Source of the DNA: AP-15 sp963700195
GTDB taxonomy: Bacteria; Pseudomonadota; Alphaproteobacteria; ATCC43930; CGMCC-115725
Direction of reading: 5' to 3'
Length of the DNA: 64,000 nt
Assembly (NCBI GenBank): GCA_963700195.1
Contig: CAVOWQ010000043.1
Span: 1-64,000, forward strand
The position numbers were made by a program, and so were the translations under genes. The notes beneath the pieces were generated by a model, which did no database searches, was not told the origin of the DNA, and worked only from the letters and a program-made list of their open reading frames with translations. Shown in pieces: positions 25,427 to 36,757 of the stretch; within the stretch, counting starts at the first letter, position 1; every line of letters begins with the position of its first letter.

Positions 25427-28400
25427 GGTCGTTCGGCGACCCCGACACCCCGCAGCGCAGGGCCGCCGGCCCGCGGGCCTCCGTCTGGGTCTCCGCCTCG
25501 GCCGGAACCGGCAAGACGCGGGTGCTTATCGACCGCTTGCTGTGGTTGATGCTCGACGGGACGGATCCTGCTCGGATTTTGTGCCTGACCTTCACCCGCG
25601 CTGCTGCTGCCGAGATGGCAAACCGGCTGAACGAGGAGCTGGCCAATTGGGCAACGCTGAGGTCGGGGGCGCTCGCCGAGACCTTGCAGAAGCTGACCGG
25701 GCGCATGCCCAGCGACGCGACGATCGCCCGGGCCCGACAGCTTTTCGCGCGCGTCCTCGAAACCCCCGGCGGCATCAAGATCGCGACGATCCACGCCTTC
25801 TGCCAAACACTGTTGCGCCGCTTCCCGCTGGAGGCCGGAGTGCCGACGGACTTTGCGGTCCTCGACGAACGCAACGCGCGCGAAGCGCTGATCGAAGCCG
25901 GCGAGCGCGTGATCATTACCGCCCGCAACGGAAACGAGCCCGAGCTCGCCGAGGCGCTTGCAGTGGTGGCCCGCCATGCTCCCGAGGAGCGTTTTGGTGT
26001 GTTGATGGCGTCACTGGCGGCCGAGCGCGGCAAGCTCCGCGACGCGCTCGGCGGAGGCCATTCAGAGCTGCGCGACGAGCTCTGCCGAGCCCTGAGCTTG
26101 CCCCCTGGAACAACCGAGGAGGCAGTCATCGCCGGTTTCTGCGCGGCAGGAGCCGGGGACGAGCGGGGCCTGCGCTTGGCTGCAGCGGCGCTCTCCGGCG
26201 GATCCTGCACCGATCGAGAGCGCGGCGCCACACTTGCCGCCTGGTGCGAGACCCCGGGGCAGCGTCGTCAGATGCTTCCGGCGTATATCACCGCATTTCT
26301 CACAATCACTGAGGGCGAGCCCCGCAAAATCCTGATCACGCGGGACGCGGCCTGCCGCGCCAGCTGCAATGCGGTAGCGGTGCTCGGCGCGGAGGCGGAT
26401 CGGGTCAAAAAATTCTGCGAGACGCAGTCGGCGGCAGCACTGGTCGAGGCGAGCTGCGCGCTCGTCCGGCTCGGCGGCGCATTGATGGATGCTTATGCCG
26501 ACGGCAAGCGCGCTCAAGGCGTCCTCGACTATGACGATTTGATCTCGGCCGCCCTTAATTTGTTGCGCCGTCCCGGTATCGCACCATGGGTGCTGTTCAA
26601 GCTGGACGGCGGGCTCGATCACATTTTGATCGACGAGGCTCAAGACACCAACCCCGAGCAATGGCAAATCGTGGCGGCGCTCGCCGAGGAGTTCTATGCC
26701 GGCGAGGGCATCGGCGACCGCCTGCGCACGATCTTTGCCGTCGGCGACGCCAAACAGTCGATCTACAGCTTTCAGCGCGCGGATCCGCGAGCCTTTCTGG
26801 CCATGCGTGAATATTTCGAAAGGCGTATCAGCGACGCCCGGCAGGAATGGCGGGTGGTGCCGTTGGAGGTCTCGTTCCGCTCTACCGAGCCGGTGCTGCG
26901 GGCGATCGACGCCGTCTTTCGACACGAGGCGGCCCGCGATGGGGTCGCTCTCGACGGCAGCGAGATCCGTCACATCGCTTCCCGGGCTGGACACGGGGGC
27001 GTGGTCGAATTGTGGCCGCCGGTGGTCGGGCAGCCCGAGGAGCCGCCCGACCCGATGGCGCTGCCGGTCATCCGCCAGCGGACACCGCAGCCTCGCACCC
27101 GCCTCGCCAACGCAATCGCCGCAACCATTGCGAGTTGGCTCCACAATAGGGAATTGCTCGAAGCCTCCGGCCGCCCGATCCGGCCGGGAGACGTCATGGT
27201 GCTGGTGCGGCGGCGCAACGAGTTTGTCGGTGAGCTGCTGCGCGCGCTCAAACAGCGCGACATTCCGGTGGCAGGGGCCGACCGCCTCATCCTGACCGAG
27301 CAGCTGGCGGTGCAGGACCTGGTCGCGCTCGGCCGGTTCTTGCTGTTGCCGGAGGATGACCTCACCTTGGCGACGGTGCTGAAGGGTCCCCTCTTCTGCA
27401 TCGACGAGGAGATGCTGTTCGATCTGGCCTATGACCGCGGCAGTGAGAAGCTGTGGCACCGGCTGCGCGCCAAAGCCGGCAAATCTCCGCAGCTTCGGCG
27501 GGTGGTCGAGCGGCTTTCGGATCTCTTGGCCCGCGCCGATTTCGCGCCCCCGTACGAACTCTACGCCGAAATCCTCGGCGCTCGGGGAGGGCGGCGCATG
27601 CTGCTGGAGCGCCTCGGGACCGAGGCCGTGGACCCGGTCGAGGAGTTCCTTGCGCTGGCACTCTCCTACGAACGGGAACACGTGCCGTCCTTGCAGGGTT
27701 TTCTGCGGTGGCTGGTCGCCGGCGACACCGAAGTCAAGCGCGATTTCGGCGCAAGGCAGCGCGACGAAGTGCGCATTTTGACGGTTCATGGCGCAAAGGG
27801 GCTCGAAGCGCCGGTGGTCTTTCTGCCCGATACGATGCAGCTGCCGAACCTGCCGGACACGCTGTTGTGGACGGAGCATGAGGGGCTGCCGCTGTGGTGT
27901 CCGCGGCGCGATCTCGCAGTCCCGTTTTATACTAGTGAAAAACGGGCGCTGCGCGACCGCAACCTGGAGGAATACCGCCGCCTGCTCTACGTCGCGCTGA
28001 GCCGGGCCCAGGACCGGCTGTATATTTGCGGCTGGCAAACGCGGGAATCGCCAAGAGAGGGCTCATGGCACGCGCTCTGCCGCACGGGGCTCGCCGAGAT
28101 TTCGACCCCTTTCGCCTTCGACGCGACCGCGCTGATCGGCGCCGACGGATGGTGCGGCCAAGGTCTACGGTTCACCAGCCCTCAAACCGTCCCGCCGGTT
28201 CGGAACCGGCCGGCAGCGACCGTGACGGCGGCCGGACTATTGCCGGATTGGGTCTATCAGCCGCCGCCACCCGAGCCCGACCCGCCGCGGCCGCTCGCCC
28301 CTTCGCGGCCGAGCGGGGCCGAGCCGCCCGCTCTCTCGCCGCTCGCGGCGCAAGGGCGTGACCGCTTCAAGCGCGGCCTCCTCGTCCACCGGCTGCTGCA

Positions 28401-28854
28401 GGCTCTGCCCGAGCTGCCGATCGAGGAGCGAGACGTCGCCGCGCGGCGCTTCCTGGCGCTGCCGACGCACGGGCTCATGCGCGAGCAACAGGATGAGATT
28501 CGGCGCGAAGTTCTCGCCGTATTGGATCACCCCGATTTCGCCGCGCTGTTTGGTCCGGGCTCGCAGGCCGAAGTGCCGCTAGTCGGGCTAATCGGGCGGC
28601 AAGCCTTATCGGGGCAGATCGATCGACTGGTCGTCGCGGAGGACCGGGTGCTGATCGTCGATTACAAGAGCCTGCGCCCGCCGCCCGCCACCGAGGATGG
28701 GGTGGCGCCGCTCTATCTTCGCCAGCTCGCGGCTTACCAAGCGGCGCTGAAGCGGATTTATCCGGATCGCGAGATCCGTTGCGCCCTGTTGTGGACCGAA
28801 GGTCCGCGGCTGATGCCGATCAGCCCCGAGATCCTTGCGGGCTACCTGCCTTGA
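25423..28854 (+). CDS. addA: double-strand break repair helicase AddA
   Basis: 1143 residues; ATG overlaps the addB TGA by 4 bases. UvrD-family superfamily 1 helicase motifs: Walker A in WVSASAGTGKTRVLIDRLLW, LCLTFTRAAAAEM, IATIHAFCQTLLRRFP, Walker B DHILIDEAQDTNPEQW, GDAKQSIYSFQRADP, ILTVHGAKGLEAPVVFLPDT and LLYVALSRAQDRL. The C-terminal nuclease domain has GQIDRLVVAEDRVLIVDYKS. Together with AddB it resects double-strand breaks until a Chi-like site; the AddA subunit carries the ATP-driven motor. Confidence 0.95.
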   Translation: MRSFGDPDTPQRRAAGPRASVWVSASAGTGKTRVLIDRLLWLMLDGTDPARILCLTFTRAAAAEMANRLNEELANWATLRSGALAETLQKLTGRMPSDATIARARQLFARVLETPGGIKIATIHAFCQTLLRRFPLEAGVPTDFAVLDERNAREALIEAGERVIITARNGNEPELAEALAVVARHAPEERFGVLMASLAAERGKLRDALGGGHSELRDELCRALSLPPGTTEEAVIAGFCAAGAGDERGLRLAAAALSGGSCTDRERGATLAAWCETPGQRRQMLPAYITAFLTITEGEPRKILITRDAACRASCNAVAVLGAEADRVKKFCETQSAAALVEASCALVRLGGALMDAYADGKRAQGVLDYDDLISAALNLLRRPGIAPWVLFKLDGGLDHILIDEAQDTNPEQWQIVAALAEEFYAGEGIGDRLRTIFAVGDAKQSIYSFQRADPRAFLAMREYFERRISDARQEWRVVPLEVSFRSTEPVLRAIDAVFRHEAARDGVALDGSEIRHIASRAGHGGVVELWPPVVGQPEEPPDPMALPVIRQRTPQPRTRLANAIAATIASWLHNRELLEASGRPIRPGDVMVLVRRRNEFVGELLRALKQRDIPVAGADRLILTEQLAVQDLVALGRFLLLPEDDLTLATVLKGPLFCIDEEMLFDLAYDRGSEKLWHRLRAKAGKSPQLRRVVERLSDLLARADFAPPYELYAEILGARGGRRMLLERLGTEAVDPVEEFLALALSYEREHVPSLQGFLRWLVAGDTEVKRDFGARQRDEVRILTVHGAKGLEAPVVFLPDTMQLPNLPDTLLWTEHEGLPLWCPRRDLAVPFYTSEKRALRDRNLEEYRRLLYVALSRAQDRLYICGWQTRESPREGSWHALCRTGLAEISTPFAFDATALIGADGWCGQGLRFTSPQTVPPVRNRPAATVTAAGLLPDWVYQPPPPEPDPPRPLAPSRPSGAEPPALSPLAAQGRDRFKRGLLVHRLLQALPELPIEERDVAARRFLALPTHGLMREQQDEIRREVLAVLDHPDFAALFGPGSQAEVPLVGLIGRQALSGQIDRLVVAEDRVLIVDYKSLRPPPATEDGVAPLYLRQLAAYQAALKRIYPDREIRCALLWTEGPRLMPISPEILAGYLP

Positions 28855-28910
28855 CGGGGCATTTTCGGCTCCCCTAATCTGACCGGCAATTAAACCGAAG
28901 GAACATTCAG

Positions 28911-29231
28911 ATGAAACCGATCGCCGTCACCGACAGCAGCTTCGACGCCGAAGTGCTCCGCGCGAGCGGGCCGGTGGTCGTCGATTTCTGGGCGGAGTGG
29001 TGCGGACCATGTCGCATGATCGGCCCGTTCCTCGAAGAGCTCGCGACCGACATGGCCGGCAAGGTGACCGTCGCCAAGGTCAATATCGACGAGAACCCGC
29101 AGACCCCGATGAAATACGGAGTTCGCGGAATTCCTACGATGATCCTCTTCAAGGGCGGCCAGGTCGCCGCCACCAAGATCGGCGCCCTGCCCAAGAGCAA
29201 ACTCTACGAGTGGGTCGAATCGGTGCTGTGA
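28911..29231 (+). CDS. trxA: thioredoxin
   Basis: 106 residues. The active site is in FWAEWCGPCRMIGPFLEEL (WCGPC, Cys near residues 31 and 34), with the cis-Pro in YGVRGIPTMILFKGG and the buried Asp at the usual place. This is the standard cytoplasmic disulfide reductase that serves ribonucleotide reductase, peroxiredoxins and methionine sulfoxide reductases. A GAAGGA site precedes the ATG, 56 bases behind addA, a linkage often seen in Alphaproteobacteria. Confidence 0.96.
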   Translation: MKPIAVTDSSFDAEVLRASGPVVVDFWAEWCGPCRMIGPFLEELATDMAGKVTVAKVNIDENPQTPMKYGVRGIPTMILFKGGQVAATKIGALPKSKLYEWVESVL

Positions 29232-29240
29232 AGGCCGCCG

Positions 29241-29343
29241 GCGTCGCCCACTCTCCGCGGTGCGGGAGCGGGCTAGAAGATCGGCACAATGCTCCTCTCC
29301 CGCACCGCGGGAGCGGGGAAGCCCGAGGGGTGGTGGGTGACGC
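29241..29343. repeat. nested inverted-repeat element
   Basis: Outer arms GCGTCGCCCAC (29241) and GTGGGTGACGC (29333) pair with one mismatch. Inner arms CTCCGCGGTGCGGGAG (about 29252) and CTCCCGCACCGCGGGAG (about 29297) pair with one mismatch. Together they make a hairpin of about 100 bases that fills the gap between trxA and the methyltransferase. It may act as a terminator for trxA. Similar TCTCCCGG...GCGGGAGA sequence is found inside addB. Confidence 0.65.
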
Positions 29344-29410
29344 CGCCTCAGCGGGATGCGATCATGTTCTTGGACGGTTCGCTGCAGCCGTCCTCCCGAG
29401 ACGCGAGCGA

Positions 29411-30308
29411 ATGAAGATCCGCCGTCCGATCGCCGTCGGAGCGGATTGGGCGTTGGTGCGGCTCGCCTCGGGCGAATATCTCTGCGTCGATACGACCACC
29501 TTCGAGGCGCTCGGCTATATTCTCGGCTGGGAGCACGAGGCCGATGTCATTCGCGTCTTCCGGACCTTTCTAACGCAACGGTCGGTCGTTCTCGACATCG
29601 GCGCCAATTTCGGCCTCTACACCGCGCTCAGTGCCAGCATCGTCAAAAATCACGGTCGGCTCTACGCGTTCGAGGGCAACCCGCGCGTCTTCGAGAGCCT
29701 GCAGCGCACGATCGTTGCCAACGATCTTTATCTCAACCCGAACATCGTCGCGGCAAACGTGCTGGTGTCCAGCGAGAGCGGCCGCGGCGTTCTGCATTAC
29801 TCGGCGAACCTGCCGTCCGGCGGCACCATGTCGGACATACAACTGTCGGGCGGCAAGCAGCATGCGGTTGAGGTCGACATGACCACGATCGACGATTTTC
29901 TGCCGTCCGGGTCTAGCAGTCGATCTGGTCAAGATCGACGTCGAGGGCCATGAGCCGATGGTAATGCGAGGCATGGAGCAAACCATCGCGCGATCACCGA
30001 ATATCCGCATCGTCACCGAATTCGCCGATAGCCTCCTCGCCCATACGGTAAATCCGGCCGAGTTCGCCGATTACATCCGCGGCCTGGGGTTCGCGATCTG
30101 CCGCGTGCTGCCGAACTTCAAGATCAGGCTGGTTCCCGCCGGCGAGGCTCTCAGCGGCTTCAACTATTGCCTGTTGACCCGGACACCCGAGGAGGACATT
30201 CGGTCCGTCGAAGAGCGGCGGAAATTCCTGCCGATCCGCTTCAAACGATGGCTCGGTCGGCATCCGGTGAGATGGGGGCGCTGGCGCCGCATCTGGGGCC
30301 GCTGGTGA
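29411..30308 (+). CDS. FkbM-family methyltransferase (one frameshift)
   Basis: SAM-dependent methyltransferase of the FkbM family. VVLDIGANFGLYTALSAS is the SAM-binding motif I, YAFEGNPRVFESLQRTIVAN motif II. After a frame break comes EGHEPMVMRGMEQTI, then the C-terminal region to 30308. Removing one G from GGG at 29909-29911 restores the expected LAVDLVKIDVEGHEP reading, which the paralogue at 39868-40782 shows intact. Repaired length is about 298 residues. FkbM enzymes O-methylate sugars or polyketides; the target here is unknown. It faces its paralogue across about 10 kb. Confidence 0.85.
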
Positions 30309-30588
30309 TGCCGCGCGAAGGCATCGCGGGCCTTTCTTGCGCGCTACCGCTAGTGGCTCGAAGGGTAAGGGTATATCGTCGGATATAGGGGTTGGCGCTC
30401 CTTGAGGGCGATGCCGCCCCGGCCAGGGAGATGATGTCGCACATTCGGGTCTCGGGCCGTGTCCCGCCATCGACCCTCGCCCGCGCGGCCGGGGTGCACC
30501 GACGAGCAACCCTTCTCGGCCGACGGCGGGTGCTGCGCAAAATCAAAAGAAGCATGCGGCTGGGACCAGCGCGCAACGGGATAGGCAA
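30309..30588. other. gene-free interval upstream of the GAF kinase
   Basis: 280 bases without a recognisable gene; short open frames on both strands show no family features. An AT-richer stretch near 30370-30390 (GTATATCGTCGGATATAGG) may hold the promoter of the large sensor kinase that starts at 30589. Confidence 0.3.
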
Positions 30589-33500
30589 ATGACCGAGATC
30601 CTCGATGACGAGGCCGCCGATCTTCGGCGCGCCAACGCCGAGTTGCAGCGGCGGCTCGACGAGTGCTGCGCCGAGCGCGACGCGGCGACGGCGCGGGAAG
30701 CGGCGCTGGCCGAGGTGCTGGACGTCATCAACCGCTCGCCCGGCGACCTCGCCCCGGTGTTCGACGCGATGCTCGACAAAGCACTGAATTTGTGCGGTGC
30801 GGCGTTTGGGGTGCTGTGGACCTACGACGATGGGCACATTCGTGCGACCGCCATCCGCGGGGTGACACCCACCTACGGGGAATTTCTGACGAGCGGTCCG
30901 CATCGGCTCAGGCCATCCACCGCGCACGCTCGATTGCTTAGCGGGTCTGAGGTCGAGCACATCGCTGATTTGGCCGATCACGACGACTACCGATCGGGCG
31001 AAGCAACTCCGCGTGCGTTGGTTGAGCTCGCCGGCTGTCGCTCGCTGCTCGCTGTAGCGCTGCGCAAGGACGGCGTGTTTCTCGGCGATATTGTTATCTA
31101 CCGCCGTGAAGTTCGACCGTTCTCCGACAAGCAGATCGCGTTATTGCAGAACTTCGCCGCCCAGGCGGTGATCGCGATGGAGAACGCGCGGCTGATCACC
31201 GAGACGCGCGAGGCCTTGGAGCAGCAGACCGCGACCGCCGAGGTGTCGCAGGTCATCAATTCCTCGCCCGGCGACCTCGCGCCAGTATTCGATGCGATGC
31301 TGGCAAAGGCCTTTCATTTGTGTGAAGGCGTTCAGGGGTCGCTCTGGACCTTCGACGGCGGTCAGCCACGAATTGCTGCCGCGAAAGGCCTCTCCACTGA
31401 ATTTGTCGAGGTTCTACGCGAGGAATGGAGCGTCCTGGACCAAGCGAACATCACCCGATGTCTCGGTTGTTGCGCGGAGAGCGGGTTATTCAAATTCTCG
31501 ATATTGCGGCGTCGGATCTGTATCTGACAGGCGATCGGGCGGCTGTTGCGGCAGTCGAACTCGGCCGCGTGCGTACGCTGATGTTCGTCGCTCTGCGCTG
31601 AAGGATGACACGCCCTTCGGTGCCTTTATCGATCGCTCGCCGCGAGGTACGGCCGTTCACTGAAAGGCAGATCGCGCTAGTCGAAAACTTCGCGGCGCAG
31701 GCGGTCATAGCAATGGAAAACGCGCGGCTGTTGACCGAGACGCGCGAGGCCTTGGAGCAGCAGACCGCGACGGCAGAACTATTGCAGGTCATCAATTCTT
31801 CGCCCGGCGATCTCGCGCCGGTGTTCGATGCAATTCTGGAAAAGGCCCACAGCCTCTGCGGTGTCGCCCACGGCGGGCTGGTGCTGCGCGACAGCGAGAC
31901 TTTCCGCGCAGTTGCGCTACACTCCTATTCGGGGGAATTCGCGGAACAGCTGCGGCAGGGCTATCGAGGCGCTGACAACCCGATCACTCGGTCGCTGATG
32001 GACGGCGATCGTTTCCTTCACATTCCCGACCTGGCGCAGATCGACCACCCGATGGTCCGGGCGTCCGTCGAGAATGCCAGGGGTACGTACGGGCCTGTAT
32101 GTGCCGCTACGCAAGGACGGCGCGCTGCTCGGCATGATCTCCTCGTGTCGCAGAGAAATACGGCCGTTCTCCGACAAGCAGATCGCATTGCTGCAGAATT
32201 TCGCGGCGCAGGCGGTGATCGCGATGGAAAACGCGCGGCTACTGACCGAGACGCGTGAGGCCTTGGAACAGCAGACCGCGACCGCCGAGGTACTGCAGGT
32301 CATCAACTCCTCGCCCGGCGACCCCGCGCCGGTGTTCGACGCGATCCTGGAGAAGGCGCACCGTCTCTGCGCGGTGGCGCGGGGCAGCCTTGAGCTTTAC
32401 GACGGCGAGAACTTCCACGCGGTCGCGACGCGCGGACTGGCTGATCACTCCGTTGGTGAATTGCGGCAGGGGTATCCGGCTTCCCGCAATGCCGCGACCC
32501 GACCGCTGATCGAGGGCGAGGCCTTCAGTCATATTGTCGATATGACTCAACACGAATTCCCGTTCTCTCGCCGTGCTGGCACGCTGCTTTGCGTACCGTT
32601 GGGGCGCGACGAAAAGCTCCTCGGAATGATCGCATCTCACCGGCTCGAAGTGAGGCCGTTTTCCGAAAAGCAGATCGCGCTGTTGCAGAACTTCGCCGCC
32701 CAGGCGGTGATCGCCATCGAGAACGCGCGGCTTATTACCGAGACGCGCGACGCGCTGGAGCAGCAGACCGCGACCGCCGAGGTATTGCAGGTCATCAACA
32801 GCTCGCCCGGCGACCTCGGACCGGTGTTCGACGCGATGCTGGAAAAGGCGCATTCCCTGTGCGGCGCCCCCCTCGGTTCGTTGGTGCTTTGGGACGGCGA
32901 ACAGCTGCGCGCGGTGGCCACGAGGGGATATCCACAAGAATACGATGCGTTGGCGCGCCAGGGGTTCTCGCCGATCCCGCCGTTCAGGTTACTGTTGGGC
33001 GGGGAGTCGTTTGTTCACGTCCCCAACTCCGCGATGCTGGTGGCGCCCAACGAAGGCGACCCGATGCGGCGCGCTGCTCTCGAGATCGCCGGCATCCGCA
33101 CCGCGCTGTTCGTGCCGTTGCGCAAGGATACGACGGTTCTCGGCTACATCAGCGCGCAGCGGCAGGAGGTGGGGCCGTTTTCCGATAAGCAAATTGCGCT
33201 CTTGCAGAACTTTGCGGCGCAGGCAGTGATCGCGATGGACAACGCGCGGCTCATCAGCGAATTGCGCGAGCGCACGCGCGATCTCGAAGAATCGCTCGAA
33301 TACCAGACCGCGACCAGCGACGTGCTCCAGGTCATCAGCCGCTCGACCGCCGATGTGCAACCGGTACTGGACACAGCTAATCGAAACGGCCGCGCGGCTT
33401 TGCGCCGCCGATGACGCAGCGATCACGATACGCGAGGGCGAGGTCTACCGTTTTGTGGCGAGCTCGTACAGTGCAGCAGACCCCGAGCATTGGGCGGCCG

Positions 33501-36338
33501 TGCGCCAGCGAACCATTGTCCCCGGCCGCCAGACACATCGCCGCGCGGGTGGTGCTCGAAGGCAGGGTCGTGCAAATCGAGGACATCGCGCCGACCCGGA
33601 CTTCGCACGGCCCGAGACTGTGACGTCCGGTGACTACGTAGCAGCTTGGAGTGCCGCTGTTGCGCGACGGCGCGGCGATCGGCGCGATGAGTCTGAGCGG
33701 AGACGATCGGCGGTTCACCGACAGCCAGGTCGCATTGCTGCAAACCTTTGCCGAGCAGGCAGTCATCGCGATCGACCAGCGCGGCTCTCGCGAATTGCAG
33801 CAGCGCACCCGCGATCTCGCAGGAATCGCTCGAATACCAGACCGCGACCAGCGACGTGCTCAAGGTCATCAGCCGCTCGACCTTCGATCTGCAGCCGGTG
33901 CTCGACACCCTCGTCGAAACGGCCGCCAGGCTCTGCGACGCCGGCTACGGCGCGATCTACCGCCGCGATGGCGAGGTGTACCGCATAGCAACAGCCGTTG
34001 CCTTCTCGCCGGAAACGAAGGAGGCCGTCCACAGAGTTTCGGGCATTCGTCGAGCAGCATCCGCTCGTCCCCAACCGGGGATCGATCACCGGCCGTGTCG
34101 CGCTGGAGCGCCGGGCAGTGCACGTCGCCGACACCGCTTCCGACCCGGAATACAGCGCTCAGCGAAGCGATCAACGCTCGGCAATTTGCGCACCCAGCTC
34201 GGGGTGCCGCTGCTGCGCGAAGGCGAGCCGATCGGCGTCATCACATTGGCGCGCCAGCGCGTCGAGCCGTTCACCGAGCGACAAATCGAGCTGGTGCAAA
34301 CCTTCGCCGACCAGGCGGTCATCGCGATCGAGAATGCGCGGCTGCTCAGCGAGACGCCGTGAGGCGGCTCGAATCGCAACAGACCGCGACCGCGAGGTGC
34401 TGCAGGTCATCAATTCCTCGCCCGGCGACCTCGCCCCGGTGTTCGATGCGATGGCTCGAAACAGCGATGCGGCTCTGCGGAGCGGAGTTCGGGCGAGTCT
34501 TTCATACGCGGTGGGAGCGAACAACTGCGCGCTGTTGCGGTTCGCGGGGGTACCGCCCGTCTATTGGCCGAGTTCACGACATCGTAATCCCGCTCCGCCT
34601 ACCCCGGTGGAGACATCACCGCTCGCATCCTTGCCGGCGAACCGGTCATCCACATCGTCCGATGTGAAGGACGATAACCTCGACCGACGCGGCGATCCCC
34701 ACCGGCGGGCCTTGGTCGACCTGGGCGGGGCGCGCACATTTCTGTCGGTGACACTGATGCGACGACCGGGCGCCACTGGCGGTCAATCAACATCTACCGC
34801 GCAGGAAGCGGCGAGCCATTCACCGACAGGCAGATCGCGCTGTTGCAGAATTTCGCCGCCCAGGCGGTGATCGCGATGGAGAACGCGCGGCTCCTCCGCG
34901 AATCTGCAGCGACCGCACCGACGAGCTGACCCGCTCGGTCGCCGAACTGCAGGCGCTCGAGGAAGTGGCGCGCGCGGTCAATTCCTCGCTCGACCTCGAC
35001 ACCGTGCTCGCCACCGTCATCGGCCGGGCGGTGCTGCTGTCGCAGGCTGACGAGGGCATGATCTACGAATTTGACGAGGCCGAAGAAGTCTTCGTTCCCA
35101 AATCCGCCTTTGGCATGAGCGCCGAGCGGGTCGAGGCGCTGCGCGAGCGGCGGATCAAGCTCGGCGAAACCCATCTCGGCCGCAGCGCAATAGAGCGCGC
35201 GCCGGTGTACGTCGCGGACGTGCAGCAAGACCCCTCGGTGCCGCATGCCGCCAGGACTTTGCCCGGCATTCATGCCGTGCTCGCCGTGCCATTGCTGCGC
35301 GAGGACAAGGTTGTCGGCGGGCTGGTGATCCGCCGGCGCAGCGAGACCGGCTTTGCGCCGACGATCGCGACCTTGATGCAGACCTTCGCCGCGCAATCGG
35401 TGCTGGCGATCGAGAACGCGCGGCTGTTCCAGGAACTCGCCGCCCGCGGCGAGGAGGCGCGCCGAGCGCACGCCGCCGCCGAGAACGCACTCGCCGATTT
35501 GCGCCGCGCCCAGGACCGGCTGATCCAGGCCGAGAAGATGGCCTCATTGGGCCAGCTGACCGCCGGCATCGCCCACGAGATCAAGAACCCGCTCAACTTC
35601 GTCAACAACTTCGCCGGCCTCTCGGTCGAATTGCTCGACGAGCTGAAGGAGACCGCCGCGCCGGCGATCGCCGGTCTGGCCGAGGACGAACGCGCCGATA
35701 TCGACGAAATCGTCGGGATGCTGACCGGCAATCTCGAAAAGATCGCCGAGCACGGCAGGCGGGCCGACGGCATCGTCAAGAGCATGCTGGAGCATTCGCG
35801 CGGCGGCAGCGGCGAGCGCCGGGAGGTCGACCTCAACGGCCTGGTTGAGGAGGCACTGAACCTCGCCTATCACGGCGCCCGCGCTCAGGACCAGAACTTC
35901 AACATCACCTTGGAACGCGATTTCGCTCAGGGCATCGCCCCGATAGAGCTGGTGCCGCAAGACATCACCCGAGTGCTCCTCAACTTGTTCGGCAATGGCT
36001 TCTACGCCGCCGCCAAACGCCAGCGCGACGACGTCGAGCCAAACTTCCGGCCGGCGCTGAAAGTGACGACGAACGATCGCGGAAACGCGGTCGAAATCTG
36101 CATCCGCGACAACGGCGCCGGCATTCCGCCCGAAATCCGGGACAAGCTCTTTCAGCCGTTCTTTACGACCAAGCCGACCGGCGAAGGGACGGGCCTCGGT
36201 CTGTCGATAAGCTATGACATCGTGACCCAACAGCATGGCGGCACGATCGAGGTCGACAGCCGCCCCGGCGAGTTGACCGAGTTCGCGATCTGCCTGCCGC
36301 GCATGCGCGCGGCGCCAACAGCAGAGGCCGCGAAATGA
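30589..36338 (+). CDS. giant sensor histidine kinase with nine tandem GAF domains (many frame breaks)
   Basis: About 5.75 kb that reads as one protein of roughly 1900 residues if indels are corrected. After a coiled-coil N-terminus, nine GAF domains begin near 30721, 31234, 31774, 32284, 32794, 33322, 33854, 34400 and 34955. Each is introduced by a linker such as EVLQVINSSPGDLAPVFDAM and closed by PFSDKQIALLQNFAAQAVIA. The kinase core has AHEIKNPLNFVNNFAGL (phospho-His), RVLLNLFGNGFYAA, NGAGIPPEI and GEGTGLGLSISYDI. The frame breaks at least a dozen times between 31460 and 34900, mostly by one extra base; 34.9-36.3 kb is clean. It has no transmembrane helix, so it is a soluble sensor. A CheY-like receiver follows at 37161. 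Confidence 0.8.
30721..35400 (+). repeat. tandem coding repeats, period about 510-560 bp
   Basis: The GAF-encoding units are similar at DNA level. The block around AACTTCGCCGCCCAGGCGGT recurs near 31149, 31688, 32198, 32690, 33207 and 34850, each followed by GATCGCGATGGA-like sequence and a GAACGCGCGGCT end. The second block, CAGGTCATCAA(C/T)TC(C/T)TCGCC, opens each next unit. Such near-identical direct repeats allow unequal crossing over that would change the number of sensor domains, and they also make correct read assembly difficult. Confidence 0.75.
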
Positions 36339-36357
36339 CCGCTCCAACGAGATTGCG

Positions 36358-36668
36358 GATGAAACCGCCACCAGAGTCGCTCTCCCGGCGAAAGCCGGGA
36401 CCCACCGATCCGCCTCCCGAGCGCTCGAAGAGTGGACCCCGGCTTCCGCCGGGGAAGCGCTTTAACATATCGCGTCCGTGGAACCATGCCCCGGATGAAG
36501 CCCGCCACCAGAGCGCTTTCCCGGCGAAAGCCGGGACCCACCGATCCGCCTCCCGAGCGCTCGAAGGGTGGACCCCGGCTTCCGCCGGGAAGCGCTTTAA
36601 CATATCGCGTCCGTGGAACCATGCCCCGGAGCGAAGCCGCCAGCAGAGTGCTTTCCCCGGCGCAAGAG
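36358..36668. repeat. tandem palindromic repeat units (about 135 bp each)
   Basis: Two almost identical units (36358-36493 and 36494-36628) and a truncated third (36629 to about 36668). Each holds TCCCGGCGAAAGCCGGGA, a spacer with CCACCGATCCGCCTCCCGAG, ACCCCGGCTTCCGCCGGGG and the tail AGCGCTTTAACATATCGCGT. The two hairpins face each other, as in bacterial BIME/REP elements. A further half-unit (TCCCGGCGCAAGCCGGGACC) at about 36720 touches the GIY-YIG gene and an AGCGTTTTAACATATCG tail recurs at 37127 on its other side. Confidence 0.85.
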
Positions 36669-36757
36669 CGTGTGAAGAAATCGCAAGCGGCCTCGTGGAG
36701 ACGTAAACCCCTCTTGCTTTCCCGGCGCAAGCCGGGACCCACCCCGAAGTCCTTCCA

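Noticed and set aside
26062..28038. Long open frame (658 codons) on the minus strand inside addA
   Set aside because: Antisense shadow of a fully typical AddA; low-complexity His/Gln/Arg-rich translation without any domain.
30589..36338. Treating the GAF kinase as several independent small genes
   Set aside because: The pieces are consecutive parts of one domain array, the breaks fall inside domains, and the kinase core at the end is intact.
36358..36640. CRISPR array
   Set aside because: Only two to three units of 135 bases with internal hairpins and no unique spacers or cas genes.
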